Assembly (NCBI GenBank): GCA_000200715.1
Contig: DP000238.1
Coordinates: forward strand, 1,266,593-1,330,592
From: Cenarchaeum symbiosum A
GTDB taxonomy: Archaea > Thermoproteota > Nitrososphaeria > Nitrososphaerales > Nitrosopumilaceae
Direction: 5' to 3'
DNA: 64,000 nt
The translations under genes and the position numbers were made by a program. The notes beneath the pieces are model-generated. The model was not told the origin of the DNA. It saw only the letters and a list, made by a program, of their open reading frames with translations, and searched no databases. Shown piece after piece: positions 1-7,830 of the stretch (its first letter is position 1; every line of letters begins with the position of its first letter).

Positions 1-622
1 GGCCCACCGCATGGGCATAAGGACGACGTCGACCATGATGTTCGGCCACGTAGAGACTATCGAGCAGAGGGCAAGGCACATCGCGCTGATACGCGAGATA
101 CAAAAGGAGACGGGCGGCTTTACAGAGTTTGTACCGCTCAACTTTATCTTCCACGAGGCGCCAATGTACAGGATGGACGAGACGGATTCTGTCGGGCGCG
201 GCGCAGGGCCCTCCGATGTGCTGATGACGCATGCGGTATCAAGAATCATGCTAGACGGATACATAGAGAACATCCAGTCATCCTGGGTCAAGGAGGGCCC
301 CGAGATGTCGCAGCTGCTGCTCCGGTGGGGCGCAAACGACCTCGGGGGGACCCTCATCAACGAGAGCATATCGACGTCGGCGGGCTCAGGATACGGCCAG
401 CTGATGCAGCCAAAGCAGTTTCGCAGCCTTGCAAGGGGGGCAGGCCGGACGCCTGCAGAGCGGGACACTATGTACGGGCTGCTCAGGGTCTTTGATGAAG
501 AGCCCGGGGGCGGAGGCCTAGACGAGGTGGAGGATGCCGGCCGCTTTGGCTCGTACTTTGAGCTGATCAAAGCCGACGGGTTCAGGTACGAGAATCTGCG
601 GCGCGGCGTGCACAGGCCCTGA
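1..622 (+). CDS. cofH: FO synthase subunit 2 (CofH), 3' part
   Basis: The left edge cuts this gene; the frame is already open at the first bases (AHRMGIRTTSTMMFGHVET). The TMMFGHVE block and the following FTEFVPLNFIFHEAPM stretch are characteristic of the radical SAM enzyme CofH, which joins a tyrosine-derived fragment to the ribityl-uracil in making the deazaflavin FO, the chromophore of coenzyme F420. The conserved LRWGANDLGGTLINESIS segment is also present. The Fe-S cysteines lie upstream, outside the window. The gene ends normally with TGA. F420 synthesis is known in Thaumarchaeota. Assignment is by motif and is strong; the true start is not visible. Confidence 0.93.
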   Translation, partial: AHRMGIRTTSTMMFGHVETIEQRARHIALIREIQKETGGFTEFVPLNFIFHEAPMYRMDETDSVGRGAGPSDVLMTHAVSRIMLDGYIENIQSSWVKEGPEMSQLLLRWGANDLGGTLINESISTSAGSGYGQLMQPKQFRSLARGAGRTPAERDTMYGLLRVFDEEPGGGGLDEVEDAGRFGSYFELIKADGFRYENLRRGVHRP

Positions 623-710
623 CAGTTCCGCCGGTTTGCCAAGGGTATACGGGGCACCTTTCCCGTGTGTATTTTGATGGGATCCGACCAAGAGGGCGCA
701 GTCGCGCAGG

Positions 711-722
711 AAATTAATATAT
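711..722 (+). promoter_or_regulatory. TATA-like box of the hydrolase-fold gene
   Basis: An AT-rich block (TTAATATAT) lies about 30 nt before the ATG at 748 in otherwise GC-rich spacer, as expected for a leaderless archaeal transcript. Confidence 0.5.
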
Positions 723-747
723 TGTGTAACGAGTCTGTATTCTCACG

Positions 748-1797
748 ATGATTGAGCTTCTGCTTGTCATGATGGCCATGCCCGCCATGTGCGAGGATAA
801 CATGATATACGCAGAGAGGCCCAATGGGAAGATCGCACATGTATGCCCGGATACGGCCGAGCTGCTCGGGTGGGCCGACATTACGGTCAAAGATTATGAC
901 AGCATACCGCTCGACAACCCCGGCAGGACGGATATGGGGTTCGGAAAGATACTGCCGGTGGAGCTGCCCGACTCGGCAAGTGCCGACGAAGAGATGCCGG
1001 ATGGTGAGATCAGCCATACAGGTACAGTTCACAAGTACGGCCCCCACCCCCGTGATACGTTCGTGTTATACCGGGCAGACGGGCAGAGCTCCCCCGTGAT
1101 GATATACTTTCACCAGGGAGGAAGCATCGACGATGTAACGTATGGGGAGTGGCACATTACAACCGAGCAGCTGATAGACAGCGGAATATCCGTGATACAC
1201 GCCGACTATCCGTTCGTCGACGAGACGGAGATAAAGGGCATGGTGGGCAATGCATCGCTCATAGTCCCGTATGTGATGGATAACGGGGCAGGCCTTGGGC
1301 TAGACCCGGAAAGGATCGGAGTGTACGGCGCGGGTGCAGGGGGCGGCATAGCGCTATACATTGGAACAGGCGAGTATTCCGATGAAATATCCGTGATAGG
1401 CCACTTTGACGCCCCGTCTACGTTTGATCTGGGCGGATGGCCCGCGATAGTCGACATCAGTCTTACAGATCTTATACGGGAGGGCGGCAACCTGGTACCG
1501 CCGCTGTATGGCGCCGAGACACTCCACGATCTGGTTTTGGGGGAAAAGTTAAAGCTGCGCCGCTCCCTTGACATGCTGATGATGATGGATGCCGACGACC
1601 CGCCGGTTGTAGTTCTGACAGACGGGGTGGCCGACGGGGGAAGGCTCGGCAGGATAATAACCCATCCGGGCCACTCGGCGGCTGTGCTCGAAAAGTGCAC
1701 GGAACAAGGCTTGTTGTGCGTCGATGGCAGTGTAGAGGGGATGGCACTGTTTGAGGAGCGGCTGATGGCAGGACAATCCGGCCATATCAGCGGATGA
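748..1797 (+). CDS. Alpha/beta-hydrolase-fold protein without nucleophile Ser
   Basis: The 349-residue protein has a short hydrophobic N-terminus (about residues 1-15) that may be a signal peptide. An esterase-like core follows: YFHQGGS (about 124-130) resembles the HGGG oxyanion loop of acetyl-esterases, and GAGAGG (194-199) sits where GDSAGG would be. Gly196 replaces the nucleophilic serine. A late HPGHS gives a candidate His. The fold call is inference from these landmarks and spacing. The protein is probably secreted or surface bound. Because the serine is missing it is likely not a classical esterase; binding or another chemistry is possible. It stands alone, with its own TATA-like box. 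Confidence 0.6.
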   Translation: MIELLLVMMAMPAMCEDNMIYAERPNGKIAHVCPDTAELLGWADITVKDYDSIPLDNPGRTDMGFGKILPVELPDSASADEEMPDGEISHTGTVHKYGPHPRDTFVLYRADGQSSPVMIYFHQGGSIDDVTYGEWHITTEQLIDSGISVIHADYPFVDETEIKGMVGNASLIVPYVMDNGAGLGLDPERIGVYGAGAGGGIALYIGTGEYSDEISVIGHFDAPSTFDLGGWPAIVDISLTDLIREGGNLVPPLYGAETLHDLVLGEKLKLRRSLDMLMMMDADDPPVVVLTDGVADGGRLGRIITHPGHSAAVLEKCTEQGLLCVDGSVEGMALFEERLMAGQSGHISG

Positions 1798-1933
1798 TGC
1801 GAGCCGCCGTTTTCAGCATAACACAAGGCAGGGCTCTGCAATCATCCCGGATATGACAAGATGTCCTTCAATGAATGCCGCAGTCTGCAGACAGGGAGAA
1901 CATGATATGCCGGATCCGGCTGTGCTGACCGGA
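1798..1933. other. Spacer between convergent genes
   Basis: This short spacer separates the hydrolase-fold gene from the end of the L12 gene on the other strand. It holds a weak match to the dispersed intergenic element (AGGCAGGGCTCTGC near 1826-1839). No convincing gene is visible. Confidence 0.4.
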
Positions 1934-2230
1934 CTAGCCAAAGAGAGACGAGAGGCCTTCCATGGCCTGAGCCTCGGACTTGCCGTCATCCTTCTTTTCT
2001 TCCTTGGCCTCTTCCTTTGCTGCTGCCTCTGGGGCTGCAGCTGCTGCCACTGCAACGGGTGCAGCCTTTACAGCCTCGTCTATGTCTACATCTGCTAGCG
2101 CCGCGACCAGTGATTTTACCTGTGCCTCGTTTACCTCGGCGCCTGAGGCCTTGACCACAGACGTAAGGTTCTCCTCGCTGACTTCCTTCTTGAGCTTGTG
2201 AAGCAAGAGTGCCGCGTAGACGTATTCCAT
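1934..2230 (-). CDS. rpl12: Ribosomal stalk protein P1/L12
   Basis: This 98-residue acidic protein is the archaeal stalk protein that dimerises on P0/L10 and recruits translation factors to the large subunit. The N-terminal dimerisation region begins [19 protein letters not shown]. An Ala/Pro hinge (about 57-70) follows, then a charged [10 protein letters not shown] stretch and the family's C-terminal factor-binding tail ending GLSSLFG. Length is normal. In most archaea it follows L10 directly, but here L10 ends about 3.4 kb upstream and this gene has its own TATA-like box at 2255-2264, about 27 nt from the ATG, so it is probably transcribed separately and leaderless. Confidence 0.95.
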   Translation of the reverse strand: MEYVYAALLLHKLKKEVSEENLTSVVKASGAEVNEAQVKSLVAALADVDIDEAVKAAPVAVAAAAAPEAAAKEEAKEEKKDDGKSEAQAMEGLSSLFG

Positions 2231-2254
2231 TATGTCGGGCCTGCCCGACGGGAG

Positions 2255-2264
2255 TAATATAAAA
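2255..2264 (-). promoter_or_regulatory. TATA-like box of rpl12
   Basis: On the minus strand this reads TTTTATATTA, centred just under 30 nt before the rpl12 ATG at 2230. It supports independent, leaderless transcription of rpl12 away from L1 and L10. Confidence 0.65.
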
Positions 2265-2355
2265 CTATAGAGAAATTAGTGTCCTCGGCTGGAAAGCGCA
2301 TCACATGTGATATGATATTCCCATCCGGCCATGCCTAAGCGGATTTCCACGGCTT

Positions 2356-3000
2356 CTAACAATTCGTGTCCAAGCCGATTCTACGGAAAAGTTCCCATTC
2401 TGGAGATCTCCCTGTCCCATTTCCCCCCAGTGTGACGTTCCAGACCTCCCATCTAGGGTCTTTTGAGCCTTGGTCGGTCTCAGATATGCCGGGGTCTTGG
2501 TCATCCTCCCCGGCCTCCAAATCTTGGTCATCCTCCGTGCCCTCTGGACTCTGGCCGTCTCCCGGCCCCTTACCACCCCCCGCCCCTTGTTTGTCCTCGG
2601 GGTCATTTCCCCCGGCACCCTTATTGTTGGACAGGGGATATTTCCCCCCGGGGGGACCAGCGTGTCCCATTATGCCCTCCATCATGCATCGTGGCATGTA
2701 GACTGGCTCTATGTCTGGGCCGTAATGCCAACCAATGAACTTTTTATCTTCCCAACTACTCGATCCCACTCCCTTTTCTACAAACTCACAAAATGTGCAC
2801 AGTGGGCGCGGCACTACAGCTATGTTCTCCGGAAAATCGCGAATTACGGCCTATGCAGCCCGTGACGTACAGGTTGATTCCATATACAGGCCATCCCGCG
2901 TCGTCATGCGGCTAACTGTAAAGTTCCCAAGAATATCGCATGCGCCGTGCGTCCGTCCAAAAGCTCTCGCATCTGCCACCTTGGAGGTCATCCTGGCCAT
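2356..3000 (-). pseudogene. Hypothetical acidic protein gene with in-frame amber
   Basis: From the ATG at 3000 the frame is open for 49 codons and ends in TAG at 2851-2853. It then continues in the same frame (AVIRDFPENIAVVPRPLCTF onward) to 2356. A TATA-like AT-rich stretch at about 3022-3036 sits at the leaderless distance from the ATG, so the upstream half looks like the natural start. The second half has CTFCEF, a PRCMMEG segment and then a low-complexity Gly/Asp/Glu-rich tail. A GTG at 2814 could start a shorter 152-residue product. I recognise no family. The best reading is a gene broken by one nonsense mutation; a sequencing error at 2851 is possible. Confidence 0.45.
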
Positions 3001-3151
3001 CACGTAACTACGGCCCTAAGGGAAAAAAATTTGGGAGAAAATTCTGTTTCGTTGCTTGATGGCACTCGGCGCCGCCAGTTACCAGCACGGGTGGGACGCC
3101 GGATTACCCTATCAGAGCCCCGCCATGTCATTTCGGGTAAACCGGCCGGTC

Positions 3152-3562
3152 CTACTGCATGTGGTCCGCCGGCGCCTGCGGTGCGGGGTACCGCCACCCC
3201 ATTATGTCATAAACAGAAGGCTCCGGACCTGCCGGAATCCCTAGGGGTTGTCCCGTGAGGACATCCCCCCAATGCTGCCAGTTGGGCACGCACCTCCTTA
3301 TGGGCTCCCTACACACTATCACATCTTCCACGCCAAAGGCTCGGCTATCTCTGTTCAGTATGTCATATTCCTTTTTAGTGAGGTCACTAAAAGTGTTGCA
3401 GATCCCCCTAGTCAGCTCCAACCCCGGTGGATAATAACACTTCACTTCGGTCAATAGATGGGTGGATACGGCGGCTGCAGCAATGCACAAGACGAGTATG
3501 ACGGCCCTCCTGACGGTAATCCACCGGCGCAGGCGGCCTGATACAGTTCCGAGCAATGCCAT
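3152..3562 (-). CDS. Membrane-anchored NWQHWGDVL-family protein, copy 1
   Basis: The 136-residue product has one N-terminal membrane span (about residues 17-37) and an external domain with several Cys: KCYYP, a GICN block, a VCREPIRRC-like block, then NWQHWGDVLTGQPLG. It matches the product at 4477-4863 along its length, so the two are duplicates. I chose the ATG at 3562 because a TATA-like box at 3586-3593 sits 28 nt upstream, exactly as in the second copy; the frame is open further upstream but those codons are not conserved. The function is unknown. It is likely anchored outward in the cell membrane. It lies in the island between ribosomal genes L10 and L12. Confidence 0.6.
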   Translation of the reverse strand: MALLGTVSGRLRRWITVRRAVILVLCIAAAAVSTHLLTEVKCYYPPGLELTRGICNTFSDLTKKEYDILNRDSRAFGVEDVIVCREPIRRCVPNWQHWGDVLTGQPLGIPAGPEPSVYDIMGWRYPAPQAPADHMQ

Positions 3563-3585
3563 CGCACGCAGTGGCTCGTGCAGCG

Positions 3586-3593
3586 ATATAAAC
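3586..3593 (-). promoter_or_regulatory. TATA-like box of NWQHWGDVL copy 1
   Basis: The minus strand reads GTTTATAT followed by CGCTG. The same GTTTATATCGCTG block precedes the second copy at identical spacing, so the duplication included the promoter. Confidence 0.6.
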
Positions 3594-3698
3594 CGCCTCT
3601 GCGAGGCCCGGCCAAGTTGATGCGTCAGTTCACGGGTGTTGGTAAATAGATTCCTCGCCGGCGCAGAACCAGCATCTTCCCCAAACGTTGCCCGTTCT

Positions 3699-4173
3699 CT
3701 ATGGCGCATCTACGTCAGTGGCCACATAGGAGAAGCAGTCCGTCCTCACACTGTCTTCCATGAAGAGACCGCGGCGCAGGACTTTATCGGAGCACTGGTG
3801 TGAAAAATCCGAGGGTTCCCGGTCGTAATATCTGATGATCAAGTATGCGCTTCTGTTGTCATCACTTGCAGCATAGTCGAACTCGACAGGATTCATGCTA
3901 TAGTTGGTGAATACTATGTCGCGCCCCCCGTACATCTCATGGAATGCCTCCACCTCCGGAAGGCCCCTTATCTCATCCATGTGGTCCTCCACGGAACCAT
4001 AGTAGGCGGAGTTTTCAAACGGCCAGAGACTTCATGTGTCGTTCGTGCCTGTCCGCTGCATGGAACACCCAGACGGCAACCCTGGCGGCCACGACCAGCA
4101 AGACTATGATGATCGCCATCACTACCAGCCGGTTGATGGTCGGGTCATCCGCCATACGCAGTTGTACGGTCAT
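3699..4173 (-). pseudogene. Frameshifted single-span membrane protein gene
   Basis: An ATG at 4173 opens a frame with a clear membrane span (VVMAIIIVLLVVAARVAVWV) that stops at TGA 4015-4017. Just before the stop, another frame takes over with FENSAYYGSVEDHMDEIR and continues through GGRDIVFTNYSMNP and FSHQCSDKV to 3699. The two halves read as one membrane-anchored extracellular protein broken near 4016-4024. The start overlaps the end of the upstream cupredoxin remnant by 4 nt, suggesting the two genes were once translationally coupled. The family and function are unknown to me. Confidence 0.55.
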
Positions 4174-4496
4174 GGTTCCCGCACCTCAAGCCAGCCTTGC
4201 ATCCACGGATGGACTAGACATCAATACCCATAGTGTCCCGTGTCAAGCCCGCCGGTATCAAGGGAGTATGTCCTGCCAGGCACGATTATCCCGGTCTCAA
4301 ACGCGCCGTCCGGCCCCTTGCCGGGCGAGATCTCCGAACCAGGCTACCCGCTTGCCAGATTGTGCCATAACGGGCTGTCGTTGGACCATGTTATGCGGAT
4401 GCCGCGCGGTGCAGCCACGTACGCCTTGTCAAAGTGTGCGCCGTAGGGGCATTCCAAGTTCTTCTGCCAAATGCTGTTAAGGGATCCGAGACATGC
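4170..4496 (-). pseudogene. Blue-copper (cupredoxin) gene remnant with two stops
   Basis: One minus frame reads YVAAPRGIRITWSNDSPLWH, then ASG, TAG (4344-4346), PGSEISPGKGPDGAFETG, IIVPGRTYSLDTGG, GHYGY, TGA (4221-4223) and CLVHPWMQGWLEVREP. This is a thaumarchaeal plastocyanin-like domain: the four type 1 copper ligands are all visible (His of LWHN, then Cys, His and Met of CLVHPWM). Two in-frame stops interrupt it, the second just before the ligand Cys. No signal peptide or clean start is visible, because the 5' part runs into the end of the copy 2 gene at 4477. It ends overlapping the next gene. Such proteins carry electrons in Thaumarchaeota; this copy looks dead. Confidence 0.75.
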
Positions 4497-4863
4497 CAGT
4501 CCATCCCTGCTGGATCTCTCCCGAGCTGCCGAGGGGTCGGCCCGAGAGGACATCCCCCCAATGCTGCCAGTTGGCCGCACATTTCTTTCTCGGTTCTATG
4601 CACCTTATTACATCCTCATGTGTGCCCATCGGGGGAGGTGGGGGGTAAAAGCTTTCCAGTATTGTACGCTCCCTTTCAGTAAGGTCATCAAGGTGATTGC
4701 AAATCATTCTCCTCAGCTCCATCTCCGAGGGATAATAGCACTTCATTTCGGTCGATAGATGGGCGAATACAGCGGTTGCGGCAATACATGAGACTAATAT
4801 GATGGCCCTCTTGACAGTAATCCGCCGCCTCAGGTGGCCTGATGCTGATTCAAATAATGTCAA
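4477..4863 (-). CDS. Membrane-anchored NWQHWGDVL-family protein, copy 2
   Basis: This 128-residue product is a paralogue of the one at 3152-3562. It has a basic ITVKR stretch, a membrane span (about 16-34), MKCYYPSEMELRRMICN, a proline run (PPPPP) and CAANWQHWGDVLSGRPLG. An ATG at 4878 would also work, but alignment with copy 1 and the TATA-like box at 4887-4894 favour a TTG start at 4863, giving the same 28-nt spacing as copy 1. The last 17 codons differ from copy 1 and overlap the cupredoxin remnant. Function unknown; probably an outward-facing membrane protein. Confidence 0.6.
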   Translation of the reverse strand: MTLFESASGHLRRRITVKRAIILVSCIAATAVFAHLSTEMKCYYPSEMELRRMICNHLDDLTERERTILESFYPPPPPMGTHEDVIRCIEPRKKCAANWQHWGDVLSGRPLGSSGEIQQGWTGMSRIP

Positions 4864-4886
4864 CGTGATCAATGGCATGCTCAGCG

Positions 4887-4894
4887 ATATAAAC
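4887..4894 (-). promoter_or_regulatory. TATA-like box of NWQHWGDVL copy 2
   Basis: The minus strand reads GTTTATAT followed by CGCTG, the same block and spacing as before copy 1. Confidence 0.6.
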
Positions 4895-4931
4895 TGCCTA
4901 TGAGGACGGACAGATACCGGTTTGAGTATTC

Positions 4932-5590
4932 CTACCCCGGACGCACTAGATTCAGCTCCTCCTCCACGTTCTCCCAGGCGCTGAATATCTTGTAATTATT
5001 GACTGAGGGAAGAATGCCGCACCAAGGGAAGTAGTGGCGGGTATCCACCAAGGGGTAGCCCTCAGAAGCAGCCGAAAATATGCAAATCGTTCCCCTGTGG
5101 ACGCCTATCAGGGTGGCCACATCCTCCCCATGGTGGACTATGGCAGCCCCGCTGTCCCCTGTTTGGGACGGATATTTGGATATGCCCATGTTGCGGAGAA
5201 AAGTATCGCCGGCAAACTCTGTGGCATTCTTGAACATGATGGTGCTATGCCCGTTATTATGCCAGCCGTAAGCGGTAATGGTCTCGAGTTGGGATATGAT
5301 ACAACTGTGGCGTGCCAGTACCTGTGAGCGTTTACGGTGCTCGTGGATTTGGCTGCAGGCAACGTGCCACGTTAGGGCATGAGACTATGCTGCACAGTTC
5401 GGTCTGGAATTTGGAAGATACTCATGTCATTTGGCTGCCCACTCTTTGATCCATGTCGCCCATATTGGGCAGGGCCAGTAGAGTCCCTCTGCGATCAGGC
5501 TTTGTGACGATGTGCCCCGCCACCCTTCATCGACCCGCTATCCGCAACTGTCGTAGCTGCCTACGCCATCCTGATGGCCAGAAGCCCCAT
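4932..5590 (-). pseudogene. Trypsin-like serine protease remnant
   Basis: The 3' half is an open frame from about 5384 to 4932 containing SQTGDSGAAIVHHGEDVATL (the Ser of GDSGA near 5148-5159) and IGVHRGT, typical of the C-terminal barrel of S1-fold proteases. Upstream, in a different frame, RVAGHIVTKPDRRGT (about 5490-5526) looks like the catalytic-His strand and ends at TGA 5422-5424. The His-to-Ser spacing, about 120 codons, fits the family, but the parts lie in different frames and I find no start, signal peptide or catalytic Asp. It looks like a decayed secreted protease. The upstream limit is approximate. Confidence 0.6.
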
Positions 5591-5626
5591 TATTCGTACA
5601 GGATAGAACAGGTTGCAGGGCCCCGC

Positions 5627-6493
5627 TCAGGCAGGTGTGTAGCCCTTTGCCTTTGAGGCAAGGGAGCGCGCCGAAGCGTCCGCCTTTTGTATGATCTGCT
5701 CGGAGGTCTCGTCGGTCATAAAGGCCGATTCTACCGACAGCGAGCGCGCATGCTGTGCAGCCCGCGCCAGCACCTGTCCGACATTCTCCGGCGTGACATA
5801 TGCGGCCTCCACTGATAGCGATAGCGCCTCCTGGTGCGCCTGTGCAAACCCGGCCCTTATCGCCTCTACGTCCACAGCCAGATCCTCCCTGGAATAGATT
5901 ACACCCTCTTCGAGCGCCGATTCGAGCGCGATGACAGCCTCTACTGGCTTTATGTCGAGCTTGCCCAAGAGAGGGGCCAGCTTGTCCCCGATGGGCTCGC
6001 CCTTTTTGACGGGGGTGGTATCCTTGAGTATCCATATTGTCCCCTGGTCTATCTTGGTCGGTATCCCTGCCTCCTTGAACTCTGTAAGCATGGGCCCGGG
6101 GGCTATGCCCGTGTTCTTTGCGGGGACAGTCACGTCAATGCTGGCTATGTCGCCAGCCCTTGCCGCCATCATGGTCTTGTTCTTTTTGAGCAGCACATTG
6201 AGCGTAAACGGGGAGATATCCGTAAACATGAACATGCACTGGCCTGTAAGCTGGTCCATCATCTTGTCCATGCCGGGCACATCAGTCTTTGCAAGCGCCT
6301 TGCGCGCCACCTTGTCCTTTATGCTGAAAAACGATACTGAATCCCGGAGCTTTTTTCTCAGCGGGAGTATCTGCGAGGCGCGTATAGACTCCATCCTTAC
6401 CAGGGCCATCACCTTGTGCTTTTTCGGCAGCTCCTGCAGGTCCGCGTACATCTGGGCTTTTCCGGCGGGGTAATCTGTACGGTTCTCGCGCAT
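5627..6493 (-). CDS. rpl10: Ribosomal protein P0/L10
   Basis: The 288-residue protein is the archaeal stalk base, which binds 23S rRNA and carries L12 dimers. The N-terminal rRNA-binding domain includes KKHKVMALVRMESIRASQIL; the central insertion seen in archaea (IDVTVPAKNTGIAPGPMLTE) is present; and the helical C-terminus (about 200-285) carries the L12-binding spine. The usual acidic tail ending in a GLSSLFG-like motif is absent; the protein ends SLASKAKGYTPA. The ATG directly follows the L1 stop codon, so the two are co-transcribed. L12, its partner, is displaced downstream behind the exported-protein island. Confidence 0.95.
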   Translation of the reverse strand: MRENRTDYPAGKAQMYADLQELPKKHKVMALVRMESIRASQILPLRKKLRDSVSFFSIKDKVARKALAKTDVPGMDKMMDQLTGQCMFMFTDISPFTLNVLLKKNKTMMAARAGDIASIDVTVPAKNTGIAPGPMLTEFKEAGIPTKIDQGTIWILKDTTPVKKGEPIGDKLAPLLGKLDIKPVEAVIALESALEEGVIYSREDLAVDVEAIRAGFAQAHQEALSLSVEAAYVTPENVGQVLARAAQHARSLSVESAFMTDETSEQIIQKADASARSLASKAKGYTPA

Positions 6494-7141
6494 CTAGGCC
6501 ACGGTCCCAGACTGCTTTACTATGCTTCCCATCGAGGTCTTTACCATGATCTGCCGGACGTTCTTGCTGCCCTGGGGCAGCTTCTTCTCCACAGTCCCGT
6601 AGACCGCCATTGCATTGGCCACAAGGTCGGCGTCGTCCATGGTCTCGTCGCCTATCTTGCAGGACAGCGAGAGCGATGCCCGGGCACGCACCCGGACTGA
6701 CGACCTGAACCTCTCCAAAAACGACTCTATCGGGGCGTTGAACGCGACCGGCGTGGGCATCTTGCCGCGGGGGCCCAGGATCTGCCCTAGCACCTTTCCG
6801 ACCACAGGCATGAGCTGCGTATCGGCCAGGAAAAAGTCATACCTGTTGATGAACTTGCGGGATTCGCGCTTGTTTGTGCCCAGTTTTTCCAGGCCGTCCG
6901 CATCGACCACCATGTCCGCCTTGGCGTTCTTTGCCCTGACGCCCATGTCGCCTGATGCCAGCACGCAGACTGTCGACGGCGAGGAGGTCTTGGGCAGCTG
7001 AACAGTCTCGTTTATCGCAAAGCCCTTTTTGATGTCTATATCCTTGAAGACCATTATGAACTCGAGCGTCTGTGTAAAGTTACGCTTGTCGCCCTCCTTG
7101 GCCTTTTTTATCATCCTGGCAACCTCCGCCTCGTCAACCAT
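6494..7141 (-). CDS. rpl1: Ribosomal protein L1
   Basis: This 215-residue protein is L1, which forms the mobile L1 stalk that handles the E-site tRNA. Diagnostic blocks are RNFTQTLEFIMVFKDIDIKK near the N-terminus, the domain II segment, and the signature LGQILGPRGKMPTP at about 118-131. Length is normal for archaea. A TATA-like TTTAAATA at 7163-7170 lies about 26 nt before the ATG, consistent with a leaderless mRNA that also carries L10. In bacteria and some archaea L1 represses its own operon by binding its mRNA; I cannot see such a site here. Confidence 0.96.
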   Translation of the reverse strand: MVDEAEVARMIKKAKEGDKRNFTQTLEFIMVFKDIDIKKGFAINETVQLPKTSSPSTVCVLASGDMGVRAKNAKADMVVDADGLEKLGTNKRESRKFINRYDFFLADTQLMPVVGKVLGQILGPRGKMPTPVAFNAPIESFLERFRSSVRVRARASLSLSCKIGDETMDDADLVANAMAVYGTVEKKLPQGSKNVRQIMVKTSMGSIVKQSGTVA

Positions 7142-7162
7142 AATGGGAGCTCTCCGGGAGCC

Positions 7163-7170
7163 TATTTAAA
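7163..7170 (-). promoter_or_regulatory. TATA-like box of the L1-L10 operon
   Basis: The minus strand reads TTTAAATA about 26 nt upstream of the L1 ATG. Confidence 0.65.
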
Positions 7171-7243
7171 ATCGTTTATTGGGCTGCAGGCCGGCCCCCC
7201 GCAGGTACAGGGCATGGAGAGGCCGGAACCGGACTGCCCCCGC

Positions 7244-7771
7244 CTACTGGTTCGAGAGGATCTTGAGGCTGCGGCTTACAGAGTACAGGTTCCTCCGCAG
7301 GTCCTTGTCCAGGAGCGTGTCGCCCTTCTGCTTGAGGGTCCTCTTTGCCGTGTCCCGCTCAGGGCCCGGAGGCAGGGACAGCACGTTGTTTATCAGCTCG
7401 GGGATCTCCTCGCGGATCCACCCGTCAAGTATCGAGTACGACTTTGGGGAGATCACCTCGAACCTCTCCTTTTTCGTGTCCATCACCTCGGTAAAGTTGT
7501 CCTGCTCAACCCGGTAGATCAGAGCAAATATGGCGTTTTGTGCAGTGGGGTTTTGCAGGATCTCGACCGAGCGCGGGCCCGCCTTGCCCTGCTCCACCTT
7601 GTTCTTTAGCCCTACCGGGTCTATCAAGAGTCCGTTGACCCCCATGCGGTCGCCATCCACCCCGGTTATGGCGCCAAATGCAAAGTCCTTGTACTCGCCG
7701 TCTCCGCGCGGCAAAAACACGTACAGCCCCTCTTTTAGCGCCGCAGGCTTGCGTCCAAGCATGGTCGGCAT
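7244..7771 (-). CDS. Conserved hypothetical protein upstream of L1
   Basis: This 175-residue soluble protein has no motif I can name. It begins with a probable beta-rich part (EGLYVFLPRGDGEYKDFAFG, then AITGVDGDRMGVNG). A helical part follows (REEIPELINNVLSLPPGPER) and the C-terminus is basic. An ATG at 7762 is a likely alternative start, because the TATA-like AAATAAAT (7784-7791) is about 25 nt from it. The position beside ribosomal genes suggests a housekeeping role, but that is only context. It is not L11, which one might expect here: L11 motifs are absent. Confidence 0.7.
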   Translation of the reverse strand: MPTMLGRKPAALKEGLYVFLPRGDGEYKDFAFGAITGVDGDRMGVNGLLIDPVGLKNKVEQGKAGPRSVEILQNPTAQNAIFALIYRVEQDNFTEVMDTKKERFEVISPKSYSILDGWIREEIPELINNVLSLPPGPERDTAKRTLKQKGDTLLDKDLRRNLYSVSRSLKILSNQ

Positions 7772-7830
7772 TACCCTATAGTGTATTTATTTGATCCCGG
7801 TGAGAGCTTGTATCCTTGCAAAACCCGGCC

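Noticed and set aside
2851-4346. Pyrrolysine or other stop recoding explaining in-frame TAG codons
   Set aside because: The cupredoxin also has an in-frame TGA, several genes have frameshifts instead, and aRF1 is of ordinary type with NIKS and GGQ; decay or error is simpler.
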